A stretch of DNA of 59,810 nucleotides, from NCBI RefSeq assembly GCF_018305005.1, contig NZ_JAGQEG010000030.1, positions 1 to 59,810 on the forward strand, read 5' to 3'. The notes beneath the pieces were generated by a model that made no database searches, was not told where the DNA came from, and saw only the letters and a list, made by a program, of their open reading frames with translations. Made by a program: the position numbers and the translations under genes. Of the stretch, positions 1-10,243 are shown in pieces. The number at the start of each line of letters is the position of its first letter. Within the stretch, counting starts at the first letter, position 1. This stretch comes from Collimonas silvisoli (GTDB lineage Bacteria > Pseudomonadota > Gammaproteobacteria > Burkholderiales > Burkholderiaceae_D).

Positions 1-244
<244 letters not shown>

Positions 245-304
245 CTAAACGCATAACATCGCGCTTTTTTTCTGCGCATTTTCCCATTTTGGGTAGGCGA
301 ACGC

Positions 305-2377
305 TCAGTCGGGAATATTCGCCAGATCATTCAGCCACACGGTCGCTTCCGAATCGCTAGGCGCGCGCCAATCGCCGCGCGGCGACAAGGAACCGCCGCT
401 GCCGACCTTGGGCGCGTTCGGCACACAGGAGCGCTTGAACTGGCTGGTGCGGAAAAAGCGGTCGAGGAAGATTGCCAGATTGCGCTTGATCGCCGCCAGA
501 TCGTACTGGTTCCGGGCCACCTCGGCGTCGTGCGGCCAGCTGCCTTTGGTCTTGTCTTGCCAGGCAGAAAATGCCAGGAAGGCGACTTTCGACGGTGCGA
601 AGCCGTAACGCAGGATGTAATACAAATTGAAATCCTGCAACTCGTACGGCCCGATGACGTTTTCCGTAATCTGTTCAGGCTTGCTCCCAGCCCCGGCCTT
701 TCCTGGCACCAGCTCCGGACTGATCTCGGTGTTCAGCACATTCAACAGCACATCCGAACCCTGGTTGCCGATAGCGCCGGTCTCGGCCACCCAGCGCACC
801 AGGTGGCTGATCAGGGTTTTCGGCACGCTGGCGTTGACGTTGTAGTGCGACATGTGATCGCCCACGCCGTAGGTACACCAGCCCAAGGCCAGCTCGCTCA
901 GATCGCCGGTGCCGATGACAATCGCATGATTGAAATTTGCCAGCCGGAACAGGTGGTTGGTGCGCTCGCCGGCCTGGACGTTTTCGAAGGTGATGTCGAA
1001 CTGCTCTTGCCCTGCGGCATAAGGATGGCCAAGGTCTTTCAACATTTGCTGGCAGCTCGGACGGATGTCGATTTCCGCCGCGGTGCAGCCGACTACCTGC
1101 ATCAATTGCCGGGCCTGCTGCAAAGTGCGGTCGCTGGTGGCGAAACCTGGCATGGTGTACGCCAGGATATGTGAACGTGGCAGGTTCAAACGATCCATTG
1201 CTTTAGCGCATACCAGCAAGGCATGGGTAGAATCCAGGCCGCCCGAAACGCCGATCACCACCTTGGATATCTTGCTGGCGGACAAGCGCTGAACCAGCGC
1301 CTGTACCTGGATGTTGTAGACCTCGGTGCAACGTTCGTCGCGCCGTTTGGGATCGGCCGGAACATAGGGGAAGCGCTCGACCGTTCTGGCCAGCGGCAAA
1401 GCCTTATCCAAGGGCAAGGCCAGCTCGAAACGGATCACTTCGAATCTGGCGACTTCCTCGGCATGACGCCGCACCGACTGTCCGAAAGTAGTCTGGCGCA
1501 TCCGTTCCCGCGACAGCCGCTCCAGGTCGACATCGGCAAAGATGACGTGCGAGCTGTCCAGGAAGCGCTCGGATTCTGCCAGCAGTTCGCCGTTCTCGTA
1601 AATCAAGCCTTGGCCGTCCCAGGCCAGATCGGTAGACGATTCGCCCTTGCCGGCCGAGGTATACAAATACGCCGACAGGCAGCGCGCGGATTGCTGCGCC
1701 ACCAGTTGATGGCGGTAGCCGGCTTTCCCCACCACCACATTGGAGGCGGAAAGATTGACCAGCACGCTGGCGCCGGCCAGCGCGGCAAACGACGATGGCG
1801 GAATCGGCACCCACACATCTTCGCAAATCTCAACATGGAATCTGAGCAAAGGCAGGTTGCTCACTTCGAACAGCAGGCCGGTGCCGAATGGAACACTGTC
1901 GCCAAACAATTGGATCTGCCGTACTGCGGTATTCTCAGCGGCGCTGAATTGGCGCATTTCGTAAAACTCGCCGTAATTCGGCAGGTAACTCTTCGGCACA
2001 ACGCCTTGAATCCGGCCGCCGGCAATCACGACGGCGCAATTGAACAATTGATGTTCGACCCGTAACGGCAAGCCGACGATCATGGCCAGCGGCAGTTGGG
2101 CCGAAGCGGCCACTACTGTGGCCAAGGCGGCTTCGCAGGCATCCAGCAAAGCGCGTTGATGAAACAGGTCGTCGCAAGTGTAGGCGGACAAACCCAGTTC
2201 CGGGAACGCTACCAGCACGGCGCCTTGCTGCTGCGCCTGCTTGGCCAGCACGATAGTTTCGGCGGCGTTAAAGGCCGGGTCGGCGATCCGGCAATTCGGG
2301 ATGGCGACGGCGACGCGCGCAAAATCATGGGAGTAAAGGTTCAGAAACTTATTAGTTGTCATCGTCGTTGTCATCAT
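305..2377 (-). CDS. nadE: Glutamine-dependent NAD+ synthetase
   Basis: Converts deamido-NAD+ to NAD+ using ATP and ammonia released from glutamine, the last step of NAD biosynthesis, in the cytoplasm. The 690-residue protein has the usual two-part layout: an N-terminal nitrilase-type glutaminase with the Glu-Lys-Cys triad visible as E60 (FPELGLS), K129 (VPKSYLPN) and C185 (EICEDVW), and a C-terminal synthetase with the ATP-pyrophosphatase loop SGGLDS at 378-383. The start is uncertain within a run of near-start ATG codons (2377, 2374, 2362); the sequence AGGAAG directly before the first ATG fits the second ATG best. It lies upstream of glnB on the same strand. In related proteobacteria P-II proteins are known to bind this class of NadE, so the linkage is meaningful. 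Identification is very secure. Confidence 0.97.
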   Translation of the reverse strand: MMTTTMTTNKFLNLYSHDFARVAVAIPNCRIADPAFNAAETIVLAKQAQQQGAVLVAFPELGLSAYTCDDLFHQRALLDACEAALATVVAASAQLPLAMIVGLPLRVEHQLFNCAVVIAGGRIQGVVPKSYLPNYGEFYEMRQFSAAENTAVRQIQLFGDSVPFGTGLLFEVSNLPLLRFHVEICEDVWVPIPPSSFAALAGASVLVNLSASNVVVGKAGYRHQLVAQQSARCLSAYLYTSAGKGESSTDLAWDGQGLIYENGELLAESERFLDSSHVIFADVDLERLSRERMRQTTFGQSVRRHAEEVARFEVIRFELALPLDKALPLARTVERFPYVPADPKRRDERCTEVYNIQVQALVQRLSASKISKVVIGVSGGLDSTHALLVCAKAMDRLNLPRSHILAYTMPGFATSDRTLQQARQLMQVVGCTAAEIDIRPSCQQMLKDLGHPYAAGQEQFDITFENVQAGERTNHLFRLANFNHAIVIGTGDLSELALGWCTYGVGDHMSHYNVNASVPKTLISHLVRWVAETGAIGNQGSDVLLNVLNTEISPELVPGKAGAGSKPEQITENVIGPYELQDFNLYYILRYGFAPSKVAFLAFSAWQDKTKGSWPHDAEVARNQYDLAAIKRNLAIFLDRFFRTSQFKRSCVPNAPKVGSGGSLSPRGDWRAPSDSEATVWLNDLANIPD

Positions 2378-2460
2378 TCTTCCTGCGCTCTGCTTGATGA
2401 GTGCAATTATCGCACGCTAATGGCTTACCCTTAAGAGCGAACGGCAGAGCGCCGACGACG

Positions 2461-3693
2461 GTGCTAAACTTCTCTCTTTCGCCCTCCTATTCACGGCTAG
2501 CCAAGTCCTTGATTAACAAGACGACAACCCAGACAACAGCCAAGACCACCACGCGCATCGTTTCATCCCTGAGCGAGATCGGCCAGGCGGTGTGGGACGA
2601 ACTGCTTGGCTTGCAAGCCGACGCCAATCCTTTTCTCTCATTTGCCTTTCTGCACGCCTTGCACGAAAGCGGCAGCGCTGCGGAAAAATCGGGCTGGCAG
2701 CCGCAATACCTGACTCTGTGGGACCAAGTTGACGGGCGGCCGCGGCTGATTGCCGCCCTGCCTCTGTATGTCAAGTTTCACTCCTACGGCGAATACGTGT
2801 TCGACTGGGCCTGGGCCGATGCCTATGAGCGCAACGGCCTGGAGTATTACCCGAAACTGCTGTCGGCGATTCCGTTTACGCCGGTCACCGGCGGCCGCTT
2901 GCTGGCGCGCGACGAGCAGGCGCGGACGGCGCTGATCGATGTATTGAAGTCACTGCGGAGAGATACGCAGACCTCGTCCACCCACATCCTGTATCCACCC
3001 GCGGCCCAAGCCGGCGCCTTGCAACAGGCCGGATTCATGCTGCGCAGCGGTGTCCAGTTCCATTGGCTGAATCCGGGTTATCGCGATTTCACCGAATTTC
3101 TCGATACGCTGGAACGCAAGAAGCGCAAGAATATCCTGGCCGAGCGGCGCAAGGTAGTCGATGCCGGCGTGCGCTTGCGCCGGGTGCGCGGGCAAGACGC
3201 GAGCGAGGCGGACTGGGTATTCTTCAATCGCTGCTATGCGCAAACCTATGCGGCGCATCGCTCCACGCCCTATCTGAACCTGGATTTTTTCCTCAGGATC
3301 GGCGCCAGCATGCCGCAGAATATCCTGCTGATCGTGGCCGAACGCGACGGCCGGCCGATAGCGTCGTCGCTATTGATTTATATCGATCAAACCTTGTACG
3401 GCCGCTATTGGGGTGCATTGGAATTCGTACCCTGCCTGCATTTTGAGACCGCCTATTACCAGCCGCTGGAATTCTGCATCGAACAAAAGGTCGCTTGCTT
3501 TGAAGGCGGCGCCCAGGGCGAGCACAAGATGGCGCGCGGCTTTTTGCCGCAAAAAACCTGGTCGGCGCATTGGCTGGCGCATCCAGCCTTTGCCGACGCG
3601 GTAGCCAATTTCCTGGAGCGCGAGGCTGACGGCATCGATAGCTACATGGACGAACTGAATGATCGCAATCCGTTTCGGTCAGCCTCGCTCTAG
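2461..3693 (+). CDS. FemAB/GNAT-like protein of the DUF482 (PF04339) family
   Basis: The protein of about 410 residues matches the DUF482 family often labelled peptidogalycan biosynthesis protein or GNAT-like. Its double acyltransferase fold resembles FemAB; substrate is not known. Visible family marks are the N-terminal WDELLGL...NPFLSFAFLHALHESG stretch, the central RKKRKNILAERRKV segment and the C-terminal CFEGGAQGEHKMARGF motif. The reading frame is open back to a GTG at 2401, but that is only 23 bases from the divergent nadE start, so the GTG at 2461 or the TTG at 2509 is more likely. No clear ribosome binding site decides the start. It ends 5 bases before the stop of the convergent MFS gene. 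The family call is fairly sure; the function is open. Confidence 0.85.
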   Translation: MLNFSLSPSYSRLAKSLINKTTTQTTAKTTTRIVSSLSEIGQAVWDELLGLQADANPFLSFAFLHALHESGSAAEKSGWQPQYLTLWDQVDGRPRLIAALPLYVKFHSYGEYVFDWAWADAYERNGLEYYPKLLSAIPFTPVTGGRLLARDEQARTALIDVLKSLRRDTQTSSTHILYPPAAQAGALQQAGFMLRSGVQFHWLNPGYRDFTEFLDTLERKKRKNILAERRKVVDAGVRLRRVRGQDASEADWVFFNRCYAQTYAAHRSTPYLNLDFFLRIGASMPQNILLIVAERDGRPIASSLLIYIDQTLYGRYWGALEFVPCLHFETAYYQPLEFCIEQKVACFEGGAQGEHKMARGFLPQKTWSAHWLAHPAFADAVANFLEREADGIDSYMDELNDRNPFRSASL

Positions 3694-3698
3694 CCGCC

Positions 3699-5060
3699 TC
3701 ACGTCATTTTGTGGTGATCAAGATCGGCCTGGCAGGTTTGCCGCCGCTGCTTTTTAGTCAGGAAGACCAACGCTGCCGCAACTATCGATGCAGCGGCCAG
3801 GCCATACAATCCGCCCTGGATCGACCCTGTTTTTTGCTCCAGATAGCCAAAGGTTGCTGGCGCAACGAAGCCGCCTAAATTCCCCAATGAATTGATCAGC
3901 GCGATAATGGCTGCCGCGATCCGGGCGTCCAGATAGCCTTGAGGAATCGGCCAAAAAAGTGAGGAAGCGGCCTTAAATCCTATCGCTGCAAAGCAGATCG
4001 CCACAAACGCAAAGACAGGGCCGCTCGTGGTTGACATGAACATCCCGCAGGCCGCGACAATGAGGGCTATGGCCACCCACATCTGCTGATGCTTGAAGCG
4101 CGCCGCCAGAGAGGCGAAAATGTACATTGCAACGATGGAGATCAGCCAAGGTATGGAGTTGAACAAGCCGATCTGAAAGTCGCTGAAATGCCCCATTTTC
4201 TTGATGATGCTTGGAAGCCAGAACGTCGCGCCATAGATGGTAAGCTGGATCGCAAAATAGATGAAACAGAAAAGCGCGATACGGCCATCTTTCAACAATG
4301 AAAGCGAACTCATATGTTTTGGCCGATTGGCCTCGCGCTCCTTTTGTTCGGCATCGATAACCTCCGCCAAAGCCCTTCGCTCGGAATCGGTCAGCCATTT
4401 CGCGTCGCGCGGATGGGAGTCGAGTCTGAACCAGACTACCAGGCACAAGACAATAGATGCGAGGCCTTCAATAATAAACATCCATTGCCAGCCATGAAAT
4501 CCGCCGCCTTCGATCTGCAGGAGTGCGCCGGAAAGCGGGCCTGAAATCACCGAAGCCAAAGCCGACCCGCTCAGAAAAATCGCCATTGCTTTCCCGCGTT
4601 CGCTGTTCGGCAGCCACTGGGTAAAGTAATACACGACGCCTGGAAAGAAGCCGGCTTCTGCAACTCCCAACAACAGGCGCATCACATAGAACGATGTCTC
4701 ACCGGTGATGAACGCCATTCCCGTAGCCACGACTCCCCATGTAAACATGATGCGAGTCAGCCAGGCCTTCGCCCCAACACGCTGCTGCAGGATATTCGAA
4801 GGCACCTCGAATACCGCATAGGCCACAAAAAACAGACCGGCTCCGAGCCCGAATGCCGCGGCGCCTATGCCGAGGTCCGTTTGCAAATGGGAGCGGACGA
4901 AGCCGATATTGACGCGATCTATGTAGTTTGCGATGAACATGATGACGAATAAAGGCAATATCCGCCATTTCACCTTACTGATCGCAACGTCCAATTCGCT
5001 TCGGACATTGCGATTGCTTGCGACATCGCCTTCAGCGCCAGTTGATAGAAGCGTACCCAT
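3699..5060 (-). CDS. MFS transporter of the anion:cation symporter (ACS) family, probable glucarate-type uptake
   Basis: A 453-residue inner-membrane transporter with about 12 hydrophobic segments. The N-terminal IDRVNIGF and the later EAGFFPGVVYYFTQWLP motif are characteristic of the ACS/phthalate permease family (GudP, GarP, tartrate and galactonate carriers). An AAGGAGA ribosome binding site precedes the ATG. It is the third gene of a same-strand set after kdgD and a ketoglutarate semialdehyde dehydrogenase, so uptake of glucarate, galactarate or a related sugar acid is the natural inference. The 133-base gap before it could hold an internal promoter or processing site. Substrate is inferred from neighbours only. 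Confidence 0.9.
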   Translation of the reverse strand: MGTLLSTGAEGDVASNRNVRSELDVAISKVKWRILPLFVIMFIANYIDRVNIGFVRSHLQTDLGIGAAAFGLGAGLFFVAYAVFEVPSNILQQRVGAKAWLTRIMFTWGVVATGMAFITGETSFYVMRLLLGVAEAGFFPGVVYYFTQWLPNSERGKAMAIFLSGSALASVISGPLSGALLQIEGGGFHGWQWMFIIEGLASIVLCLVVWFRLDSHPRDAKWLTDSERRALAEVIDAEQKEREANRPKHMSSLSLLKDGRIALFCFIYFAIQLTIYGATFWLPSIIKKMGHFSDFQIGLFNSIPWLISIVAMYIFASLAARFKHQQMWVAIALIVAACGMFMSTTSGPVFAFVAICFAAIGFKAASSLFWPIPQGYLDARIAAAIIALINSLGNLGGFVAPATFGYLEQKTGSIQGGLYGLAAASIVAAALVFLTKKQRRQTCQADLDHHKMT

Positions 5061-5193
5061 GTTGCTGTCTCCTTAGATTCGGCTTGCCGGACCTGTTATA
5101 TTTTTAGCGGACCATGCAAGGCATTTTGTTATTCAATTTTCACCCTGGAATGAGAGGCGGGTACTACCCGCAATGAAACGACACACGGCGTTT

Positions 5194-6777
5194 TCATGAT
5201 TGAACCAGCTCGCTGTCACGTACCCGCCATAGTCCGAGCGGGTTATTGTTTTGTAGCGCTGCCGGCAGCAGGTATGCCGGCAAATCCTGATAACTGACCG
5301 GGCGCAGGAAACGATCGATCGCCGTGGCGCCTACCGATGTGCTGCGGCTGTCGGATGTAGCAGGGAAAGGGCCGCCGTGCACCATCGCATGCGACACTTC
5401 CACGCCGGTCGGGTAGCCATTGATCAGGATGCGGCCGGCTTTGCGTTCCAGCACCGGCAACAGTGCCTGGGCGGCGTCGCGATCGTTTTCAGTCAGGAAC
5501 ATGGTTGCGGTCAGCTGCCCTTCCAGATGTTCTGCAATCTGCTTGAACTGGTCGACGTCTTTGCATTTGACGATGAGCGAGCTGGCGCCAAATATTTCCT
5601 CTTCCAGGGCCGGATTTGACAGAAAGGTCGCCGCATCGGTCACGAACAGGGCTGCTTGTCCCGAGCAAGCATTGGCGCCGGCCTGTCCGCGCGCCAGCAG
5701 GCTGACGTGTTCGGCTTTGGATAAGCGTTCCACGCCGCTGTTAAATGCGGAATGAATGCCAGGCGTGAGCATGGTGCTGCCCGCTTTCGCCCGCAGTGCA
5801 ACGGCTGCTGTATCGCAGAATTTGTTCAGCGCATCGCCGTCAACGGCAAAGACCAGTCCCGGGTTGGTGCAGAACTGACCGGAACCCAAAGTGAGTGAAT
5901 CCACGAATCCGCTGGCAATGTTGCTGGCGCGTTGCGCCATCGCGTCAGGCAGCATGAACATGGGATTGATGCTGCTCATTTCTGCGTAGACGGGAATCGG
6001 CTCAGGGCGTTGCGCCGCGGTCTTCATCAGCGCAACACCACCCTGGCGCGAACCGGTGAAGCCGACCGCCTTGATTGCGGGATGCGCCACCAGCGCCTGG
6101 CCGATGGTGCGGCCATCACCATTCAGCATTGAGAATACGCCTTCGGGCAATCCGCAGCTGGCGACTGCTGCCTGTACTGCTTTGCCTACCAGTTCCGAGG
6201 TGCCAGGGTGGGCGCCATGCGCCTTCAACACAACCGGACAGCCCGCTGCCAGCGCAGACGCCGTGTCACCGCCTGCAACAGAAAATGCAAGCGGGAAATT
6301 ACTGGCGCCGAATACTGCTACCGGGCCCAGACCGATTTTGCGCAGACGCAAATCGGGACGGGGCGGGCTGCGCTCCGGCAGGGCGGAATCGAGCGTGGCG
6401 TTGAGCCAGCGTCCATCCCTGACTACCTTGGCGAACAGGCGCAGCTGGCCTACCGTACGGCCGCGTTCACCTTCCAGGCGAGCTTGCGGCAAGCCGGATT
6501 CCAGCATCGCTCGCTCAATTAATGCCGGTCCCAGGTCAAGGATATTTTGCGCGATCTGTTCAAGAAATTCGGCGCGCTGCTCCAGCGATGCCTCCCTGTA
6601 GATGTCGAATGCCTGCTCTGCCAGCATGCAGGCGCGTTCGACGTCGGCGACGGCGCCGCCGCCAAACACGGGATCGAGCGCCAGTCCCGTAGCAGGATTG
6701 ATGGCGCGGAAGGGACCCGAGGATCCTGGCGTGGAACTGGCGCCGATGAGCATGTTGCCATTTATTTCAGTATTCAA
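5194..6777 (-). CDS. 2,5-dioxovalerate (alpha-ketoglutarate semialdehyde) dehydrogenase
   Basis: NAD(P)+-dependent aldehyde dehydrogenase that oxidises 2,5-dioxopentanoate to 2-oxoglutarate, linking sugar-acid breakdown to the TCA cycle. Family marks are the Rossmann segment [14 protein letters not shown], the general-base Glu in YAEMSSINP and the nucleophile Cys in [10 protein letters not shown] at about residue 300. The start is a TTG at 6777: it is preceded at the right distance by AAGGAGA and gives 527 residues, the usual length of this subfamily. The longer open frame to 6840 has no such site. The gene follows kdgD, whose product is its substrate. It belongs to the KGSADH group rather than to the MmsA or betaine aldehyde groups, judged from its length and the MFMLPDAM stretch. 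Confidence 0.92.
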   Translation of the reverse strand: MNTEINGNMLIGASSTPGSSGPFRAINPATGLALDPVFGGGAVADVERACMLAEQAFDIYREASLEQRAEFLEQIAQNILDLGPALIERAMLESGLPQARLEGERGRTVGQLRLFAKVVRDGRWLNATLDSALPERSPPRPDLRLRKIGLGPVAVFGASNFPLAFSVAGGDTASALAAGCPVVLKAHGAHPGTSELVGKAVQAAVASCGLPEGVFSMLNGDGRTIGQALVAHPAIKAVGFTGSRQGGVALMKTAAQRPEPIPVYAEMSSINPMFMLPDAMAQRASNIASGFVDSLTLGSGQFCTNPGLVFAVDGDALNKFCDTAAVALRAKAGSTMLTPGIHSAFNSGVERLSKAEHVSLLARGQAGANACSGQAALFVTDAATFLSNPALEEEIFGASSLIVKCKDVDQFKQIAEHLEGQLTATMFLTENDRDAAQALLPVLERKAGRILINGYPTGVEVSHAMVHGGPFPATSDSRSTSVGATAIDRFLRPVSYQDLPAYLLPAALQNNNPLGLWRVRDSELVQS

Positions 6778-6881
6778 GACTGTCTCCTTGGAGCATATTC
6801 GGACGGCGCCCAGGTAAGGAATCGGGGCGCGCAAAGTCATTCGGGATAATTCGGGATACTTAGGTGACTTGCTGTGGAGAC

Positions 6882-7796
6882 CTACTGCGGACCAAGGGAT
6901 TTGATGAGTGCATCAAGCTGTTCGCATTCTTGCGGCGTCATATCCGTCAATGGCGTTCGTACCGGGCCGGCAGTGTGGCCGACCAAGGTTGCCCCGGCTT
7001 TCACGATACTGACGGCATAACCGGACTTCCGGTTCCTGATCGCCAGGTACGGCAAGAAGAAGTCGTCGATGAGGCGGTTGGTCGTCGCGAAGTCGTCAGT
7101 GCGCACCGCTTCGTAAAAATCGATGGCGGTTTTTGGGATGAAATTGAACACTGCGGAGGAATATACCGGCACGCCTATTGCCTTATAGGCGGAGGCATAC
7201 ACTTCTGCGGTAGGCAAGCCACCCAGGTAAGTGAAGCGATCGCCCAGTTTGCGGCGGATCGTGACCATCAATTCGATTTCACCTATGCCGTCTTTAAAAC
7301 CGATCAGGTTGGGGCAACGGTCAGCCAGTTGCAGCAGCGATTCTGCATTCAGGCGGCATACGTTGCGGTTGTACACAACCACACCGAATTTGACCGATTT
7401 GCAGACTGCTTCGATGTGCGCTACCAAGCCATCTTGGCTCGCTTCCGTCAGATAGTGAGGCATCAGCAGCACGCCATGCGCACCTAGCTTCTCTGCCTCT
7501 TGCGCATAGGCAATCGCGGTACGGGTTGGGCCGCCGGCGCCAGCCAGGATAGGCACTTTGCCGCGACAAGTTTCAACTGCGACCTTTACAACCTGCGTGT
7601 AATCCTCTGGGGTCAAGGAGAAGAATTCGCCTGTTCCACCGGCAACAAATAGCGCGGTTGCACCATATGGCGCGAGCCATTCCAGACGATCTGCGTAGGG
7701 CTTGGAGACAAAATTGCCGCCTGCGTCGAAGTCCGTAATCGGGAAAGAAAGCAAGCCAGAAGAGAGAATTTGTTTCAGGTCTTGTGGTGTGAACAT
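6882..7796 (-). CDS. kdgD: 5-dehydro-4-deoxyglucarate dehydratase
   Basis: Dehydrates and decarboxylates 5-keto-4-deoxy-D-glucarate to 2,5-dioxopentanoate in the glucarate/galactarate pathway. The 304-residue protein has the DHDPS/NAL aldolase-class fold; visible are the GGTGEFFSL substrate loop (53-61), Tyr142 in VVVYNRN and the Schiff-base Lys168 in GFKDGIGE. The N-terminus ([17 protein letters not shown]) is typical of KdgD rather than of DapA. It is the first gene of the set kdgD, semialdehyde dehydrogenase, MFS carrier. No good ribosome binding site is visible before the ATG. Glucarate dehydratase (gudD/garD), needed to feed it, is not in the window. Confidence 0.95.
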   Translation of the reverse strand: MFTPQDLKQILSSGLLSFPITDFDAGGNFVSKPYADRLEWLAPYGATALFVAGGTGEFFSLTPEDYTQVVKVAVETCRGKVPILAGAGGPTRTAIAYAQEAEKLGAHGVLLMPHYLTEASQDGLVAHIEAVCKSVKFGVVVYNRNVCRLNAESLLQLADRCPNLIGFKDGIGEIELMVTIRRKLGDRFTYLGGLPTAEVYASAYKAIGVPVYSSAVFNFIPKTAIDFYEAVRTDDFATTNRLIDDFFLPYLAIRNRKSGYAVSIVKAGATLVGHTAGPVRTPLTDMTPQECEQLDALIKSLGPQ

Positions 7797-8197
7797 GATG
7801 GTCGTCGATAAAAGGTTGATAAAAGCGAAGGTGATTTATTGCATTTCGCGTCACTTGACGTCTGTCATCGTACAACTTAAATTATTACTCCGCAAGATTT
7901 GCCTGAAAATATTCTTCAAAAAATAAAACAGCACCGGCTTTCAAGAGCGCTGTTCGCAATGAATTCCTGAGTAACACGCAATGCTCGCCAGTGGCCGCAT
8001 CGCAACCAGGCCCGCTGACTCTGCTCCAGGCTGATTTACAGCTCCAGTTCACAGCTCCGGGATTATAGTTGTATGTTGTCCGATAAGATGACTGAATTGG
8101 GGTTTCCGTAGACACTGTCTATCCGGGGTAGCGCCCGGACAATCCGCCGGCGAAGCAACGAAAACTCTCCCCTAGAGATTGCGAAGCGTGAGGCGGC
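7797..8197. other. Intergenic region between kdgD and a LysR gene
   Basis: About 400 bases without a convincing gene; short open frames here lack family resemblance and ribosome binding sites. On the minus strand, leading into kdgD, there is a perfect -10 hexamer TATAAT (plus-strand positions 8062-8067) with a poor -35, and directly upstream of it the repeated half-site ACAAC at 8068-8080, which could be a regulator site. This would leave a leader of about 260 bases before kdgD. The promoter call is weak. Confidence 0.35.
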
Positions 8198-9097
8198 TCA
8201 AGGGTTCAACCCCCGCTCCACCGCTTCCAGGAACAACCTGACCTTGGAGGATAGATAACGGTTCGGCAAATAGATGCCATACAGGTGGCGGCGCGGCAAG
8301 GGCGCATATTGCGGCAACAGCTTGATCAGCTTCTTTTGCGCCAGGTCGGCTCCTATCATGTAATCCGGCAGCAAACCTATTCCCATCCCGCGCAGCACGC
8401 ATTCACGCAGCCAGACGCTGTTATTGCAGTTGATGTGCGGGTTGATCCTGATTTCATGGCGCTGCGCCTGCTTGCCGCCAAGCTCCTCGAATTGCCAGAC
8501 ATCCTTGGCCGACATCACGTTATCGGCAAGGCAATCGTAGGTCGGCAATTCGGCCAATGTTTGCGGCTGGCGGCGCGTGGCGAAATACTCGACGCTGCCG
8601 ACCACGCTCCAGTCGATCTGATACAGCATGCGTGCGTGGACGTTTTCCGGCGGCGTGGTGGCGATGCGCAACGCCACATCGATGCCCCGCTCGGCTAAAT
8701 CGAGGAACTGGTCGGACAGCGTCAGTTCCAGCTCAATATCCGGATGCTGCCGCATGAAATTGCAAACGATATCCGGCAGGCAGACATTAGAGAAATTGGC
8801 CGGCGCCGTCACCCGCAATATGCCCTGGGGCGAATCCTGGCGACGCAGCACCTCCTGCTCCGCTTCCGCCACATCCGACAAGATGGCCTTGCAACGCCGG
8901 TAAAACACCTCGCCGGCCTCGGTCAGGCTGAGGCTGCGCGTGGTCCGCTGCAGCAGGCGCACCCGCAACTCACGCTCCAGCGCGCTGATCTGTTTGCTGA
9001 TATGCGAGTTCGACACTTGCAGCCGCGCCGCCGCAATCGAGAAGCTGCCGTGATCCGCCACCGCGGCAAACGCCACCATTCTTTGCAAATCGATCAT
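8198..9097 (-). CDS. LysR-family transcriptional regulator
   Basis: A 299-residue LysR regulator with an N-terminal winged helix-turn-helix (FAAVADHGSFSIAAARLQVSNSHISKQISALE, residues about 9-40) and a C-terminal substrate-binding domain. The sequence pattern, including LLQRTTRSLSLTEAG, is that of the large CrgA/PgrR-like subgroup. It is divergent from the EamA exporter with a 97-base intergenic region that carries a clear inverted repeat, so it probably controls that exporter and itself. The inducing ligand cannot be deduced. Confidence 0.93.
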   Translation of the reverse strand: MIDLQRMVAFAAVADHGSFSIAAARLQVSNSHISKQISALERELRVRLLQRTTRSLSLTEAGEVFYRRCKAILSDVAEAEQEVLRRQDSPQGILRVTAPANFSNVCLPDIVCNFMRQHPDIELELTLSDQFLDLAERGIDVALRIATTPPENVHARMLYQIDWSVVGSVEYFATRRQPQTLAELPTYDCLADNVMSAKDVWQFEELGGKQAQRHEIRINPHINCNNSVWLRECVLRGMGIGLLPDYMIGADLAQKKLIKLLPQYAPLPRRHLYGIYLPNRYLSSKVRLFLEAVERGLNP

Positions 9098-9109
9098 ATT
9101 TTTTATAGG

Positions 9110-9168
9110 GAAACAATGATTTTATAAAAGCTGATTTAATCATCATACAGAAACAATAAACTTGTTTC
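9110..9168. promoter_or_regulatory. Candidate LysR operator between the divergent LysR and EamA genes
   Basis: A perfect inverted repeat GAAACAA-N5-TTGTTTC spans 9150-9168, and a third copy of the half-site GAAACAA lies at 9110-9116, 40 bases (about four helical turns) away on the same face. This is the layout expected for a LysR recognition site plus activation half-site between divergent genes. Assignment to the adjacent regulator is inference. Confidence 0.5.
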
Positions 9169-9194
9169 ATCCTTCTCTTGCGGAGCACTCCCAC

Positions 9195-10076
9195 ATGCAA
9201 GCCACCGACATTTTGCTGGCAGTATTGACTGTCTCCATCTGGGGTTTCAATTTCGTCGTGATCAAGATCGGCCTGCAAGGTTTGCCGCCCATCCTGTTTT
9301 GCGCACTGCGTTTTATTTTTGCCGCCTTGCCTCTGGTATTTTTCATCAAACGGCCGGCGATTCCGTGGCGCTTGCTGATCGCCTATGGCGGCTTGCAGTT
9401 TGCCGGCCAGTTTTCCTTGCTGTTTTATGGGATCAAACTGGGATTTGCGCCGGGCCTGGCGTCGCTGGTGATGCAGCTGCAAGTCTTCTTCACCGTCGGG
9501 CTGGCAGTCCTGATCCTGGGAGAACGCCCACGCACCGCGCAGATTTTCGGCGCCTTGATTGCGTTTGCCGGCATGGGCCTGGTGGCCGCGCATCTGGACG
9601 GCGCCGCTACCGTCACCGGCTTCCTGCTGGTGGTCGGCGCCGGCCTGAGCTGGGCCGCCGCCAATATCGTCACCAAAAAAATCGGCAAGATCAATCCGCT
9701 GGCGCTGGTGGTGTGGGGTTCGCTGCTGGCAGTACCCGGTTTGTTGCTGGCTTCGCTGCTGCTCGAAGGCCTGTCCGCCTGGCAGGATGCGGCCAACCGT
9801 TTCAACTGGGTATCGGCCGGCGCTGTGCTGTTCCAGTCTTATCCGACCACCATCCTCGGTTTTGCCATCTGGTCGACCTTGATGCGCAAATACCCGGCCG
9901 CCACCGTCGCCCCGTTCTCGCTGCTGGTGCCGGTGGCCGGCATGCTGAGCGCGGCATTGGTATTGGGTGAAGCACTGCAGCCATGGAAAATCATGGCCGG
10001 ACTACTGGTGCTGTGCGGCTTGTTGCTGAATCAGTTTGGCGGCCGCCTGATTTTGCTGGTAAAAGCGCCACGCTAA
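9195..10076 (+). CDS. EamA/DMT-family exporter (O-acetylserine/cysteine exporter type)
   Basis: A 293-residue inner-membrane protein with about ten transmembrane segments arranged as two EamA repeats (roughly residues 5-135 and 150-285). The opening LAVLTVSIWGFNFVVIKIGL and the ALRFIFAALPL segment match the EamA/YdeD group that exports cysteine-pathway metabolites; actual substrate is unknown. The ATG at 9195 is chosen over an upstream TTG at 9162 because the hydrophobic first helix follows it at once, a GGAG lies 8 bases ahead, and the upstream TTG falls inside the palindromic regulatory site. It is divergent from a LysR gene that likely controls it. Confidence 0.9.
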   Translation: MQATDILLAVLTVSIWGFNFVVIKIGLQGLPPILFCALRFIFAALPLVFFIKRPAIPWRLLIAYGGLQFAGQFSLLFYGIKLGFAPGLASLVMQLQVFFTVGLAVLILGERPRTAQIFGALIAFAGMGLVAAHLDGAATVTGFLLVVGAGLSWAAANIVTKKIGKINPLALVVWGSLLAVPGLLLASLLLEGLSAWQDAANRFNWVSAGAVLFQSYPTTILGFAIWSTLMRKYPAATVAPFSLLVPVAGMLSAALVLGEALQPWKIMAGLLVLCGLLLNQFGGRLILLVKAPR

Positions 10077-10119
10077 TAAAAAAGCGCATCGGGGCACTAA
10101 TGCCGTTCAGTTAGGGACA

Positions 10120-10229
10120 ATTCCCCCATATGGCAGCCCCGTCATTCCCGCGAACGCGGGAATCCAGGTTGCTGAGTATGGCGGCGAAAATGGATTCCCG
10201 CGTTCGCGGGAATGACGCAACGGGGGAAT
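10120..10229. repeat. Nested palindromic repeat element with dRS3-like arms
   Basis: Two 26-base arms, 10141-10166 and 10191-10216, are perfect inverted copies of one another separated by 24 bases. Each arm is itself a palindrome fitting ATTCCC-N8-GGGAAT, the pattern of the neisserial dRS3 repeat. A further outer inverted repeat, ATTCCCCC at 10120-10127 and GGGGGAAT at 10222-10229, encloses them. The element lies between the convergent ends of the EamA and ppa genes, a typical location for dispersed palindromic repeats. The transcript would form either two small hairpins or one long stem. Confidence 0.8.
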
Positions 10230-10243
10230 CAGAGAACTCTGTG

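Noticed and set aside
258-290. GCGC-rich hairpin with a T-run between glnB and nadE
   Set aside because: The T-run is in the loop and not after the stem, so it is not a standard terminator.
530-1174. Long plus-strand open frames opposite nadE
   Set aside because: They are antisense to a clearly recognised gene, have no family resemblance and reflect the high GC content; similar shadows opposite cydA, cydB and other genes were dropped for the same reason.
7885-8115. 76-codon minus-strand open frame between kdgD and the LysR gene
   Set aside because: No ribosome binding site, no family features, and an amino acid composition unlike the neighbours.
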